From contig JABAKD010000009.1 of the NCBI GenBank assembly GCA_012845835.1, forward strand, positions 15,235,462 through 15,299,461: DNA of 64,000 bases, given 5' to 3'. Below the pieces are notes generated by a model. That model saw only the letters and a list, made by a program, of their open reading frames with translations. It ran no database searches and was not told the DNA's origin. This DNA is from Undaria pinnatifida. Taxonomy: Eukaryota > Sar > Phaeophyceae > Laminariales > Alariaceae. Of this stretch, positions 22,035-33,178 are shown piece after piece. A program made the translations under genes and the position numbers. Position 1 is the stretch's first letter. Each line of letters opens with the position of its first letter.

Positions 22035-24031
22035 ACTACATACTGACTGCTGCTGCTTCTTTCTACTCTGTATATTATTATTACCTGGTATTATGTTTGT
22101 TTATATACAATCCGACAATATGGCAAAGCATTCGAGATTCAATGCCGATCGCTCGATCGTAAGCATTCCAAATATATGCAGTAGTAGTAGTAGAAGAAAA
22201 CGTGTGAAATGTTGTTTATTTCGCCGTCCAACGGTGATGATGTGCAGTGCATATAGAACGAAAATACTCGCGTTCCTCTTCGGCGGCACATAATGCAAAA
22301 GCTAACACAACACACGCGCAAAAAATACCACCGCTCTCGCCCAGCCCCCTCACATTCCCTGCCTAGACATTCTGAGTCGTTCTACGGTAACCCCCCCACC
22401 CTTTATTTCACGAAATCGCCGGTTTCAACACCAGCTCCCGGTCGCATCTCCTGAAAGACGGGGTGTGCCTCGGCACCCCGGCGTTGTCGATCGTTAGACC
22501 TTTGCACACAATAAAAATATATGAACACGTTTTTTTCAATCTATCCTTCCTTGTTGTGTCGAGCAGCCATGAAGAAACGTTCGTTAAAGAAAATAGCTTG
22601 GTTTGGGGGGGAGGCTATCTATCGTAGAATCACTTTTCTATCAATAGTTCTTCTTAATAAAATGGTACCAGAATTTTTAATCAGACGTCATAATTATGGT
22701 CGCAATGTCACAGCTTCGGTGCTAACCCACTACATGCGTACGACACAAAATTCTTCCTTAAAGCTCGCTCGTCGCTACACATACATACAACAGCAGCAAC
22801 AAGACGTACCAGACACACACATCAATAACTCAAAGCTGAGAGGTCTCCACGCAGACCCGCCCCACCCCCCCACCTCCCCAGCACCTTTTAGATTTCATCG
22901 CATCATGGGGTCGGCACTTTTAGCCTTGGCTGGAACCCCCTACCCCCTCCGGAACTACCGCTACTATTACTGCCTATCGCACTGGGGTCTCAGCGCAGAG
23001 CCCTCCCCGCCCCCCCGCCCCCCCTCGCACGCCTTTAGTTTTTTTATCGCGTGATGGGATGGTGGGGTCAGCCCTTTCAGCCTTGACCGGACCCCCCCCC
23101 GCTCTCGCCTCGACTCCATCGCAACTGCCTAAAGTACCGTCACAAACCTTTCATCGTTCGGCGACCCCTTCATGCCAAAAATTTCTCGCTAACCACGCCA
23201 CAGCAGTAGTAGTCAGTACAGTACATTAAAAATGAACCACACGGCTAAACAAAGGCACGAGTTCTCTCCGCTCGGTAAGTGCCCCCTCATCAAAGGGAGC
23301 CCACATATTGTCACCATGCGGTGTGACTCGAACCCTGCAACAGGGAAAAAGCCGAGATCAGCTACCGTAGCGCCGTTCGAAGGGTTCGTTGTGGAGGGGG
23401 TGCGCCAGAGAGCACCACACCACACTGACTGGTCAGGGTTGTTCCCCCCCCCCCCCCCAGTAAATTGTGTATTACTCGCCCTCTTCTTCTCTCCCTACGA
23501 GTTCGTTGTAAAACAGATCCCACTGGCGCAGGAGGAGCGTGTAGTCAAGAAGGAGGAGAGTCATCCCACGGTGAAAAGCTTTTGCCCTTTCTTTCTCTTT
23601 TATTTTATTTTTTCTGACCGATCTGACCGGTTGAGCTCCTGGGTTCGTGGGAGTGTGGAGCTATGTGGGTTGCTATATAAGTACTATATGGGTTACTGTC
23701 TAAGTACTCGTGATCATTTTACGAGTTTTCCTTTTGTTTTTGGGACTGTTGCTCTAGCGCGTAGCACGACATGTTGGTCGGGCTGCGCGAGCGAATGTCT
23801 TCGAAGTCATGCTTCGGGTGATGGCGATGGTCAGGTACTGCGAGAGATCCTCGTGTTCAGGAGCTCAGAAAATTCTTAGCATCATCTGCCGCACGACCCC
23901 TAGTGCAGCGTGGAATGACTCGGAGATGGGAAAAGGGGTAGTAGTTAACCTGCGAGTGCGCACGCGGTGACAACATTTCGTCAGCGCTGACTTAAACGCA
24001 GTCTTCCCACATAATTTTATTGTATTATTGA
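22035..24031. other. Intergenic, two long unassigned open frames
   Basis: Plus-strand frames at 22521-23054 (177 codons) and 23232-23879 (215 codons) start with ATG but match no family I recognise. The first ends in a proline-rich stretch. The second is irregular in composition, with a run of aromatic residues. Both are probably chance frames. Nothing else is supported here. Confidence 0.3.
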
Positions 24032-24299
24032 TGTAAGGTTATAGGTGGGGACACAGAGTGCCCCCTGCAGGTCTGCCAATTGAGCGGGTCCTCGGAGAGT
24101 ACTCACTTTCTTCCCTTCGTAGAGACGTAGCTTTATTCGATTCCACCAGAGCCCCGGATAGCTTCTGAGATCGGAGGCGCGTGCCTCCGATCTACTTCCT
24201 AACTTTCCCGAACATAAAACGCCAACCTTATCATACGAAACCCATCCAAATGATCTCAAATTCGGATAATTACAGGCCTTTCGAGGCCGTATCTTAACA
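24032..24299 (-). mobile_element. 3' LTR of the large element
   Basis: On the minus strand it runs TGTTAAGATACGGCC to CTATAACCTTACA. Inside it carries GGAGGCGCGTGCCTCC, a short palindrome, and GAATCGAATAAAGC, a possible polyadenylation region. The purine-rich AGGGTGGGCTAG on the internal side is a modest polypurine tract. Confidence 0.88.
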
Positions 24300-25191
24300 C
24301 TAGCCCACCCTGATGAGTCGCATATGCAGAAATATGGGAGATTCGGGGAAACTCCGGTTCTACGAACTAGACCATGAGTCGAAGATGCGGCTTCTCAAAA
24401 CCCACTCCCACACCTCTAACCGTCTGGCTATGGAGCCAGGAACAAGCGAAGAAACGCAGTTGAAAGAAACGCTGACCCTACAACAAGGGAAAAGTCACCC
24501 ATCAAACACCCTGCCGCATGCCGCCGGTGTGGCGGGGGGGGGCAGAAAAGGCCCTAGAATCTGCCGCATGCCGCCAGTGTGGCGGGGGGGGCAGGAAAGG
24601 CTCTACGGCAAACCAACCACAGAAAAAGGTACTATGGCGAGGCGAGCCCTCGTCGATATGGAGGGGAACACAAGCGCTAACACAAGGGAGAAGTCATGCG
24701 AAAAACCTCTCGCGGGCCATCGGCAAGGCGGGGGGTTATACGAGGAAACGACAAATACCCGGGATGGAAGGTGGCAACACCTACAGCCCCGCTAGGGGAG
24801 GAAGTGTTTAGACGAAAAAAACAAAGCAGAGCAAATACAACGCACAAAATATAAAAGATGACACACAGACCCGTACATAGCCCTGTACCACGTTACGCGC
24901 GAACAGGGTACCCTGGTCGCCCCCCGGCTCTGGGCTCAGGAGGGCGTCGGCAGGGCGAAATTGAACAATGACGAAAAGGCGACAGACCTGCGCCTCAGAT
25001 AGCGGCGTTTTACCCAAACCCTGACCCGGCACTGGGCAGGGGGTTCGGCAGGACAGAAGGAAAAAATGGAAAGAACCGCCCCAAAACCCGACGAAGACCC
25101 TCAGGACACTACGAACAACCGAAAGACAAAAACGCAAAACTCATAACTCAAAAAAATGAAGAACTATCGAGGAGCGGTGGTGGCTTGGAAG
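24300..25191 (-). other. 3' internal untranslated region of the large element
   Basis: It lies between the last pol codons and the 3' LTR. It contains a 48-bp duplication (CTGCCGCATGCCGCC followed by GTGTGGCGGGG) at 24511-24605. A 160-codon frame on the opposite strand (24313-24795) has no recognised domain and may be chance. Confidence 0.5.
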
Positions 25192-26130
25192 TCAGCTAGC
25201 CACGGCCGCGCCTCGTGATCCGTCTACGTTACGTTGGATTCCCCGAGGAAACGCACTGGCGATGTGAACTTGCAAGCACCAAGAACCTTGTACGGCTCCC
25301 GTCGAAGTCGTGTAGCGCCCCGGGGGAAGAGGAAGTTTAATCGGTCTCGGGTCGTCCAGAAAGCGGACCAGGTATACCTTGTTCTCGGTAGTGCTCGCGC
25401 TGATTTTTCCAAGCCACCATAACCCATCGTCTCCCTTGTACCAAAAGTGGGCTCCCTTAGGAAGTACTGTGTCGTGGTAGCGACGGAGCCAATCGGCGCG
25501 GGGAACACAGGCGTAGCCCGGCGCTAGGAAACGTTCCCCGTTGTTGCGGGAGAGCTCACGCTGTGCCGCCCCGATCCGCATTCGGCGGTAGAGCCGGTTG
25601 GTTTGGCGGTGCTGGTCCGGGGTTCCGGCCCAATAACGCAAGATGTGGGAGCGGGAGAGGTGGAGGTTCATATCCCGCTCCCAGGAATTTTCGGAGAGGC
25701 CCGCCCAATGCGTCTTGTATAGCACCGCGATGACGCCACCTCGCCCCCGTACCGACTGATGACCAGTGATCTGCTCCACCTCCAGCCGTTGGAGGGGACT
25801 CGAAACGTCGTCTTGAGTGACGTGGTACGGCGGGGACTTCTTGGAAAAATTGTTGAGCACGTACTGCGTCAGCCCCGCCGGTAGTTATTTGGGCATGTCC
25901 CCGCTGTCGTGGGGGTTGGCACAGGGTTTACAGCGCTCGATGGCCACACGCCGACGAGCGTCCGAACCAGGCAGGTCGGAAGGGAGATCCAAATAGAGGA
26001 GGTTGCTCCCGAGCGGCGAACCGTTCGGGGTCTCGGCGGCGGAGCAGGGACCGACGGCCAGGATCTTGTACGGACCCGTCCAATTAAGCGCGAGTTTGGC
26101 CTTGAGTACCTTGGCGTCGGTGTTCGCCTT
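25192..26130 (-). pseudogene. Pol C-terminal region: integrase tail and SH3/chromo-like extension
   Basis: Minus-strand frames continue from the integrase. KLALNWTGPYKILAVGP and LLYLDLPSDLPGSDARRRV form the integrase C-terminal beta domain. After an in-frame TAA at 25885-25887 (context GDMPK stop LPAGLTQYV), an open stretch of about 220 codons includes VLYKTHWAGL, NRLYRRMRIGAAQ, GAHFWYKGDDGLWWLGKI and VYLVRFLDDP. The last two blocks look like a small SH3/chromo-type barrel, which in such elements may guide integration by binding chromatin. That role is inference. The stretch ends with a stop at 25192. Confidence 0.75.
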
Positions 26131-27512
26131 CACACCCTGGCGGATGGTAGAGGCAGAATTGTATACCCATGCCCACCACTCACAGCGAAGCTAGGTGCTG
26201 GACGCAGCGCGTCGGCGAGGGCGGAGTTTCTGCGGTTAACACGGGAAACGGTGGGGGCGTGATGTGCGCGGACAATGTCGTTCGCGCGCTTTTGCCGGTC
26301 CGTGGCCAAGTCACAATAAACCAGGTGGCCACGGGCCAGACTCTGGTGTCCCACGACACTGGTGCGGTCGAAAACCGTCAGGGGGAGCCGTGGGAGTCTC
26401 CCTATGTGAACCTCGTTGGGCGCCAGACTCGTCGCCGCAATTACGGAATTGTTGTAAGTGAATTCTACGTGAGGCAGATTCAAAGTCCCAGTCGTCTTGT
26501 CGCTCGTTGACGACCATAGCCAGCATTTGTGCCATAGTGTGATTTACCCGCTCGACGCCCCCGTTACGGTTGGGATGATAGGAGCTTGTAGCAAGCTTGT
26601 GCACACCCAACAGCTGATATGCAGCTTGTGAAAGCTTGGAGCAGAACTGCAGTCCGTTGTCCGAGAGTATGGTGCGCGGGTACCCCCACAAGGGGATGTA
26701 TTGGTTCACCAGGATATTGGCTGTACCCTCCGCGGTGAACTCAGCGGCAGTGACGGGGAACATGTCGGCCCGACGACTGAAGCGATCGGTGAACAGCAGG
26801 ATGTAGGTGTTGCCTCGTGGTGTGACCGGAAGGGGGCCGAAGTAGTCAACACTGACGGCGATGCCTGGACCTTCCGGCAGAGGCATTGTAATGATAGGCC
26901 AGCGGACAGTCAGCCGTGGGGTTTTCCGCGCTTGGCATTCAAGCAGTGGCGAAGCCACCACCGAGTTAACACATTCATGCCAATCCACCAATAAAAACGC
27001 TCCAGCATGCGCAACGTGCGCGTGGTGCCCAGGTGACAAGAGGCCGTCGAGTGACAAGCTTGCATGATCCAAGGGCGCATGAGGAGGGGAACGTAGATGC
27101 GAACTGGCTCGTCGTTTAGCAGGCAAGCAACTCGCTCCATAGAGTTGGGTTTGTCCGACCTTGTTGGCGGCAGTGTCGGGTTACGGACGAGTAGGACGAT
27201 GTTGTCGTCAGATGTATGTAGTCGACCCTTATCCGCCAGCTCCTGGATGTCTGAGAGGGAGGGACGCTTGTGCAAGGGATAGCATACCAAGAAGTCGGGT
27301 GGCAGAGCCGACGACCGGCCGATAGAAATGTAACGTATCGTGGCGTGGCACGTCGGCTCTGCGTGCTGTTCGAGCTTCCAATCGGCATGCAAATAACACG
27401 CGACGGAATCCGCGAACCGCAATTCAGCAGCATCGTCGAGGGCATCCGACCTTGTAGGTGTAGTCGGCGTGTCACCAAGAGAAGGGGCAAGCCGTAGGAG
27501 AGGAGTTCCCAT
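26131..27512 (-). pseudogene. Pol integrase region, frameshifted
   Basis: It begins with a zinc-binding-type N-terminal block (QACHSTASCHLG, then FYWWIGMNVLTRWWLRHC) and continues to the catalytic core: VSVDYFGPLPVT (first Asp), LSDNGLQFCSK (second Asp) and NGGVERVNHTMAQ (Glu). All three DDE residues are present. Frameshifts of one base lie near 26940 (a lost base after CTTGAA), near 26480 (an extra T in GGGACTTTGAAT) and near 26160. The reaction would be strand transfer of element cDNA, but this copy cannot make the intact protein. Confidence 0.88.
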
Positions 27513-28402
27513 AGGCTCTGCGTGGTCGTGGTCGGACGGAAGTGGTACTGTGCGGGCCGGCGGGTCGGCAAGTGTAGGGGTCGCGGCGGCGGGCGGTCCC
27601 GCGGCCGTCGGGCTCGCGGCGGAGTTGTAACTTGTCTGGAAGATGGCCGAGGGGGCCCGCGGGGCCCGAGGCCATAGTCGACAGCAGGAGGTGCCTTACC
27701 AGCTGCGGTTGCTGAACGCCGGCGCGTCCGAGTGGAGATGCGGTCTGAAAAAGGCGTCATCGTCTGGGGCGCCGGAGAGCCAAGCGAGGTAGAGACGGGC
27801 GCGGTCGGGTCCGTGCGCTCGACTGGGTCAGTTCCTTGTACCGAGCTCCGGGAAGGAGTCGGTTGGGCCCCTGACGTCGTGGCAGCCGGGGCTTCTGCGG
27901 AGTCCTCGTTGGTCACGGTGGGTACAACATAAACCGAAGCGAAATCGTAGTCGCCTGCATGCGAGCCCCCCCCCATGGCCGGGAGGGCAATCGACGGTGG
28001 CGGCGGGTGCAGAAACACGAGCGACGAATCTCCTGGAAGGAGTAGGAAGGTCGTCAAGTCTCATACGTTGCCCGTGTGTGCGAGCATCGCAAAAGTCGGC
28101 AAGGGTAGGAGGAAGCCCACCCAAGGCATTATTTTCGGTGCGGGGCACAGCCCCCCCAAACCAACACCTGGAATCGGAGAGGAAGGAGTGTACAGCTCGC
28201 AAGCCCTTATGAGGTATATGCCACCATCCTCAACAGGGGTGAGACTCGTCAAACCATTGAGTTCGTGTTCCGTTGAAGGCTCTGGCAAGCGAGGCAGGAA
28301 GTCGGGGTTGGCGTTCGCGCTTCCTTTTTGGTATTCGAGGGTGTAATCGAATGCGGTGAGGAACTCGAGCCATCTCTGGACTCGGGCGTTGTGGTTACTC
28401 AC
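27513..28402 (-). pseudogene. RNase H C-terminus and pol linker
   Basis: The frame opens with SNHNARVQRWLEFLTAFDY and SANANPDFLPRLP, the typical end of a gypsy RNase H domain. A Pro/Ser/Thr-rich linker follows to about 27500. An in-frame TGA at 28061-28063 (GNV stop DLTTFLL) interrupts it, and a frameshift near 27510 joins it to the integrase frame. Confidence 0.78.
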
Positions 28403-28921
28403 TTTGCCTATGCTCTCCAGAGCATTGTGGTCTGAGAATATTCGGAACTTGGTGCCTCAAAGGTGGCCGCGGAGGCACTTGAGAGCCCAGACGATGCTGC
28501 CAGCCTCCGAATCGAGAGGAGTCCAATGCCTTTCCGAGTCGAGCGTAGCTCGGCTGATGTACGCGATGGGTTTTATGGAGCCGTCCGTCTGCTCCTGCTC
28601 GAGAGCGGCTCCGAACCCGTCGGTGCAGGCGTCGCAGTACACGTGAAACGGATGTGTGCCGTCGGCGACGGCGTCCCAATCAGAGAAAACGAGGACCGGC
28701 GGGGTCGTGAGCTCCGCCGAGATTTCTCGCACCAACTCCTCCATAGCAGGCGTGAAGGCAAACTTAGCCCCCTTCCGAAGGAGTGCGTTAATCAGACGAA
28801 GCCTCTTCGATAAGTCAGGCAAAATTTTTGCGGTAATAGTTGATACCACCCATGAGTGCGCGCACCTGCTTAACGTCTGTGGGTAGCGGCATATTGGTCG
28901 GTGCCGACGCTCTTTCCGCAT
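28403..28921 (-). pseudogene. Pol RNase H domain
   Basis: Visible are KRLRLINALLRKGAKFAFTP, VYCDACTDGFGAALEQ (catalytic Asp block), AYISRATLDSERHW and SEAGSIVWALKCLR. The reading frame differs from the reverse transcriptase by an extra A in CGCAAAAATTTTG near 28830. An in-frame TGA at 28457-28459 falls in RGHL stop GTKFRIFSDHNALES, where Arg (CGA) would be expected. Confidence 0.85.
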
Positions 28922-30323
28922 TTGGGCGTAGGCCTGCTGGAGAAATGGAGTAGCCTAAAAAGTTCGCATCGGTGGCGCCCAATCGCCCCTTCGAGGGGGA
29001 AAGCTTGAGATTGTGCTTTCGAAGGCATTCGAAGAGGGAGCGAATCGTCCGAACATGCGCTACCGGGTCGGAATCGAACACGATGACATCGTCGAGGTAA
29101 GCCGCCACCTGTTTCAAGCCCTTGATCACCTCACTGATGACCTTGACGAACCACCCAGGCGAGGCGCTGCTGCCCTGGGGCATAACGAGCCACTCATAGA
29201 GGCCCGAGGGTGTGCAGAACGCTGTCAGGGGAACTGTATCCTTGTGTGCCGATATCTGGTGGAACGAGGAAACCAAGTCGAACAGGAAAAACACCCGACC
29301 TGAGCCTAAGGAGTCCAGGACCTGGTCCACGCGGGGAATGGGCAGTTGGCTGAGCTTGCTAATTTGGTTGAGCTTCTCGTAGTTTACCGTGATCCTCACA
29401 CCGCCAGATTTCTTCGGCATGACCACCAGCGGGCTCGACTACGGTGAGGTCGAGTGCTGAATCAACCCAGCCGCGACGTACTGGTTAAGGGTCGCGTGCA
29501 CTTCTTTGGCCAGTTTAGGGTTTATGCGATGGGGCCGTGAAGTGACCGGAGCGCTGCCCTCCGGAGCCGAGATTTCGAAGGGCATCAGGGAGCAGGACCC
29601 AAAATCCGTCTTCGAGGTGGAGAACACGTCAGGAAAGTCGCAGAGCACATCCCCCAGTTGCTCAATGGCCGGGGGGTCCCAGCCAGGGTCATGTAAGTCG
29701 AACGCGATCTCCCGCCGGTGCGGTGGGAGTCGGGCCCAGACGCGCAGAAACGCAGAACGCTGGGCTGGGTCCAAACGTTTCATTAGCTTCGGCGAGGGCG
29801 GCGGCACGGCGGGAGCTATCCCCTCTGCGTCAGTCGAGCTCGCGACCGCCGAGACCTGGCTGTCCGAAGTCTGACCGGGGTGGGGCCCCGCAGCCTGGGT
29901 GGGGTGTTGCAATGCACTCAGAGGGATGCGCAAAAGTGGGGCGTCGGCAACCCCGACAAGGTCGCCTGGCTCGAGGTCGGCAACACCTATTAAGGGAAGC
30001 GCCTGTCGTCCTGAAGCAACAAAGTGTTCCTGCCCCGAAAGAATGTCTGGCTGCGGCAGTATGTCGACGAAATAGTGTCCTGTGAGCGCAGGAGAGCCGT
30101 TACTGCGCACCAAGTTGATCGCGAGCAGTTGGGACTCGTCTGACAAAGTGACACCTGTAGTGCTATCATAGCAAAGGTGGAAAGCACCGTTCGAAGCTGC
30201 GGGGTCGACGGCATAAGCCGATGTGCCTGTTGTGGCGTGGTGGGACAACGTCAGCTCGCCCAAACCCCGATTATCGAAGGGATGAGGGGGCAGGGCGCGG
30301 TACGAACGGGTGTTGAAGCGCAT
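28815..30323 (-). pseudogene. Pol reverse transcriptase and pre-RT region
   Basis: The pre-RT part (30323-29440) includes HLCYDSTTG, LEPGDLVGVADAPLLRIPL and HRINPKLAKEVHATLNQYV. The RT fingers and palm include MPKKSGGVRITVNYEKLNQ, FDLVSSFHQIS, MPQGSSASPGWF and AAYLDDVIVFDSD, which holds the YLDD catalytic box, and GATDANFLGYSIS. Two in-frame TAG codons sit where Trp is expected: before MRFNTRSYR at 30324 (LLGRDS stop) and at 29439 (HSTSP stop SSPLVVMPKK). Both fit a TGG to TAG change. Confidence 0.88.
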
Positions 30324-30483
30324 CTAGCTGTCGCGGCCCAGCAAGACAGCGTGCTGCATGACCAATGGAGGGACCACGCATGCCCACACCGCGAGAGAGC
30401 GCGTCGGCTCTTTTCGAGGAAGAATCAAACGCTCAGACGGATGTGGGTCGCGGTCCGTAAAGGGGCGGATTCGCCAAACCACC

Positions 30484-30843
30484 TCAGGAGCGAGGGCTGC
30501 TGGGCCGCTCGCACGCCGATGAGGCGGCGCCTACCGATACCATACGATCCAACGCGTCACGTCGGATGAAGGTTTGGGGGGAGCCCGTGTCGAGGAGGGC
30601 CGTACATCTGTTAGGCGCAATGGCGTCCCCTCCGCTATGTATTGCAATATCGGTAGTGAAAGAAACGTCGTCCAGCGTCACGGTACCCCCGACGAGGCAG
30701 GGGCCATGTTCTGGCAGAGCACGATCTGAGGCGCCGCGAGAAGCTATCGCCAAAACCTCCGGGCTTTGATCGGCGGGTGCACCCGAAAAATAGGCCGAAG
30801 GAGGACCTTGATCAGCGCCGACCGCGGTCCCCAAGCACGACTG
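30484..30843 (-). pseudogene. Aspartic protease domain of pol
   Basis: The frame contains GGTVTLDDVSFTTDIAIHS and then TALLDTGSPQTFIRRDAL, the retroviral-type protease active-site motif (DTG), followed by DRMVSV. It is in the same frame as the upstream NADAR segment across a TAA (ISFA stop QSCLG) at 30844. Near 30500-30530 it shifts frame into VVWRIRPFTDRDPHPSERL, which leads to the pre-RT block. Confidence 0.8.
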
Positions 30844-30923
30844 TTAAGCGAACGAGATTTCGTGGATTCCAGCATTTCCGGAGGGGCTGCGGAATCGACG
30901 AGGGGAGGCCGGGTGTGGCGATC

Positions 30924-31392
30924 CGGCCTCGCTGTCGCGAATTGTTTCGCGAACGGCAGAGAATGCCTCACCGAGCAAGTTTTTCCCTCTCCACTTGTGT
31001 GGATCCTTGGCGCGGGGGTCGTCCGCTCGGAGACCTGTATCCCACACTGGGTCTAGAGGACTGGCCTCTGCCAAAAGTTTGTTGCCAGTGCTCAAAAGGT
31101 GAAGTTTCATGTCTGGGTTCTGCGCAAATTTGGCATAATTGCCAGATAACACGGTATTTGGCTTCTCCCTGTCCCAAACAGCGGTGTCAAAGTTGCGCAC
31201 GCCTCGACCGACGCGTTTGTGTGTGCTGGGGTCAGACGATGGCATGATGAGCTCCACTGGGCGATGGTCTTTAAAAAGCCGAGCCCTTTCGGCCATCATA
31301 AACTGCTCCGCGCGAGAATATGAGACGTCGTCGACGACAAACGACGAAGGAGACCACTGCGAGAAAAAGGACGGTGGTTACCAGAACAACAC
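30924..31392 (-). pseudogene. NADAR domain (YbiA-like N-glycosidase) inside the retroelement polyprotein
   Basis: The segment reads VLFW, a TAA at 31378, then PPSFFSQWSPSSFVVDD, SRAEQFMMAERARLF, SDPSTHKRVGRGVRNFD, VLSGNYAKFAQNPDM, LLAEASPLDPVWDTGL, and DPHKWRGKNLLGEAF with AVRETIRD. These blocks, in this order, are the NADAR family signature, seen for example in bacterial YbiA. Members cleave N-glycosidic bonds in riboflavin-pathway intermediates or act on ADP-ribose-linked substrates. It is in frame with the protease frame downstream and the Ser/Pro-rich linker upstream. Length, about 150 residues, is full for the family. The TAA falls within the N-terminal strand. Identification rests on motif recall, not a search. 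Confidence 0.88.
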
Positions 31393-32922
31393 TACTTTGT
31401 CTGTGGAGTATTCGAGGAAAGGGTGAAAAGTCGACGGTGCCAACCCGTCGGAGGCCGTGTTAGGCATATGAGCCTGTAATGTCCCCGTCTGGGAACACCA
31501 GTCTCCTCCACTTTGGGCCTGCAGCGTCCCCGTCTGGGAACGCCCGGCCTCGGGAGCACAGCGCGAGCCCGAACCCATGGGTGGTCGCGTCGTGACCTTG
31601 TCGCTCTTTGGCGTGAAATCGCAAGAAACTGCTCTCACTGCGCTCGAAGGGGCAGGGGGCTCGGAGCTGTTACTGCTTGACGAGAGGCGCGATTCTTCCG
31701 TATCTTCACGGGAATAGCGTCCAGCTGATCGGGCTGGAGGCCGTGGCGTCACCACTGGCCCGTTGCGCAGTGTCGGATCTCAATCCTGTGCCACTGGGGC
31801 AGACGCAGCCTGGTGCACGTGGGTTAGCGTGCCTAAAGACGAAGCAGGGTCCGTAGACCCTGTGGGCGTCTTCGAGAGCGGGGCTCGGGCAAGCGGAAAT
31901 AAATTCCTCGCCCGAGGGAGCTCGTTCCCGTTAACCCTCTTGGAGGAGAGAGACGAGGTAGCTAGGCTTGTCGGCTCCTCCTTGATGGGAAAAGGGATAA
32001 AGCGCCCGCTACTATCACGAGGAAACACCGGATCGACTCTCGTAAATGATCTCGGTGTATTCGGGTTGACTTTCCCACACCCCAAACCAACCGCCGCTTC
32101 ACGGTCAGGAAGAAATGGAGACGAACCCGCTCGCGTATGAGGGCAACGCGTCGTCGCCGCAGCCTTCTTGCTGCGCGACGCGTGCCTGGGGGGAGCGTGC
32201 GAGGTGCAGGCTCCTGTGCCATGGTTGAGGGGGGCAGCATACGGAGCGCGTGCCCCCATTGTCGAGTTTGAGCAACGGCAGGGGGTGATGGCGCTGGGAG
32301 CGCGGGTTCCTGTTGCCGAACTCGGACCATGATCGAGGGGGGCGTCGCTGTGACCGCACACTCGTAGAGAATGAATCTGGCTGGGGGGGGGCATGCTGGG
32401 AGCGCTGATCCCCACCGCCGGTACTACGCCGTGAAGATTATCGGCAGACGGCGTAGGAGCCCGTGGGTTCTTAACAGAAATACTTTGTGCCGCGCCACGT
32501 GTAAGGCGAACGACAGGCACTCAAGTATCTTGCGAAACCAAAGGAGGTGTCCCCGACAGTGCCGTCGGCGTACGGGTCGGGTATGCCGCACCGCCGTCGC
32601 GCTGTCAGTTGCCGGTGCGAAAGGTACCTGGTTGGCGCGCGTTAGGGTTTCCGCTCGGATTGTGGGTTACCCCGAAGCGCTCCCCGGAGCAGACGCGGAA
32701 GCCGAGGAGGCTGGCGAGGGTGGGACAGCACCATGTTGACTGGGCGTGTATGTGCTGTTGTGTTACCGCTGTGGCTGTTTGTCTGTCCCTGGTCCTGTGA
32801 GTACCCTCGTGATTGGTTTGAACGATTTCGGCCATTTTTGTTGTACGTTTGCGAGCGAGAAGAACTTCCGTCGCGGCGGTAGCTAACCATACTTGCTTGC
32901 CACCGTCGGAAAACGTCATCAT
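31393..32922 (-). pseudogene. Ser/Pro/Arg-rich linker between gag and NADAR
   Basis: This is an open minus-strand frame of low-complexity protein (31393-32520), in frame with NADAR and protease. It has in-frame TGA codons at 31780-31782, about 32521 and 32605-32607. It includes a short internal repeat, SQTGTLQAQ and SQTGTLQAH. No domain is recognised; it is probably a disordered polyprotein spacer. The upstream gag frame is offset by one base relative to this frame, so gag and pol are in different frames. Confidence 0.6.
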
Positions 32923-33178
32923 CGCCGAATTGGCCGAGTTCAGGGTTTAGGCTGCCGCTGGCGTTGATAAAGGGATGCCTACAGTTGCGTGAGGAGTGAG
33001 TGTCTTCGTGATAGTTGAGGCAATCACACCTGTTTTCTCGGAGAGCCGCGGCGCAGACGGAGGGCGTGAGGAGGATGCTCCAGAGGGGACGGTCGTCGGT
33101 CTTAAACGAGGCACTAACAGCGAAAACTTCTGCATAGTGTTGTTATTCTAAGGGCCAGCAGTTGGACATTTTGTCGAG
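32642..33178 (-). pseudogene. Gag C-terminus with a damaged zinc knuckle
   Basis: In the gag frame, after the TGA at 33179 and a TAA near 33149, reading resumes with QHYAEVFAVSASFKTDD and PLWSILLTPSVCAAAL. Then comes a CCHC-like box near 33022-32980: C-LN-Y-HEDT-H-SSRN-C. The second Cys position is Tyr (TAT). Downstream is FINASGSLNPELGQFGDDD and an Arg/Asn/Gln-rich tail that ends in a TAA at 32642. The knuckle normally binds nucleic acid in gag. Confidence 0.7.

Noticed and set aside
23310-23360. Possible tRNA on the minus strand (GGGTTCGAGTC)
   Set aside because: The stem bases around the loop do not pair and no acceptor stem is evident.
28057-28061. Use of an alternative genetic code to explain in-frame stops in the element
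   Set aside because: All three stop codons appear in the element, while the host exons end at normal TAA or TGA stops, so mutation of a dead element is simpler.
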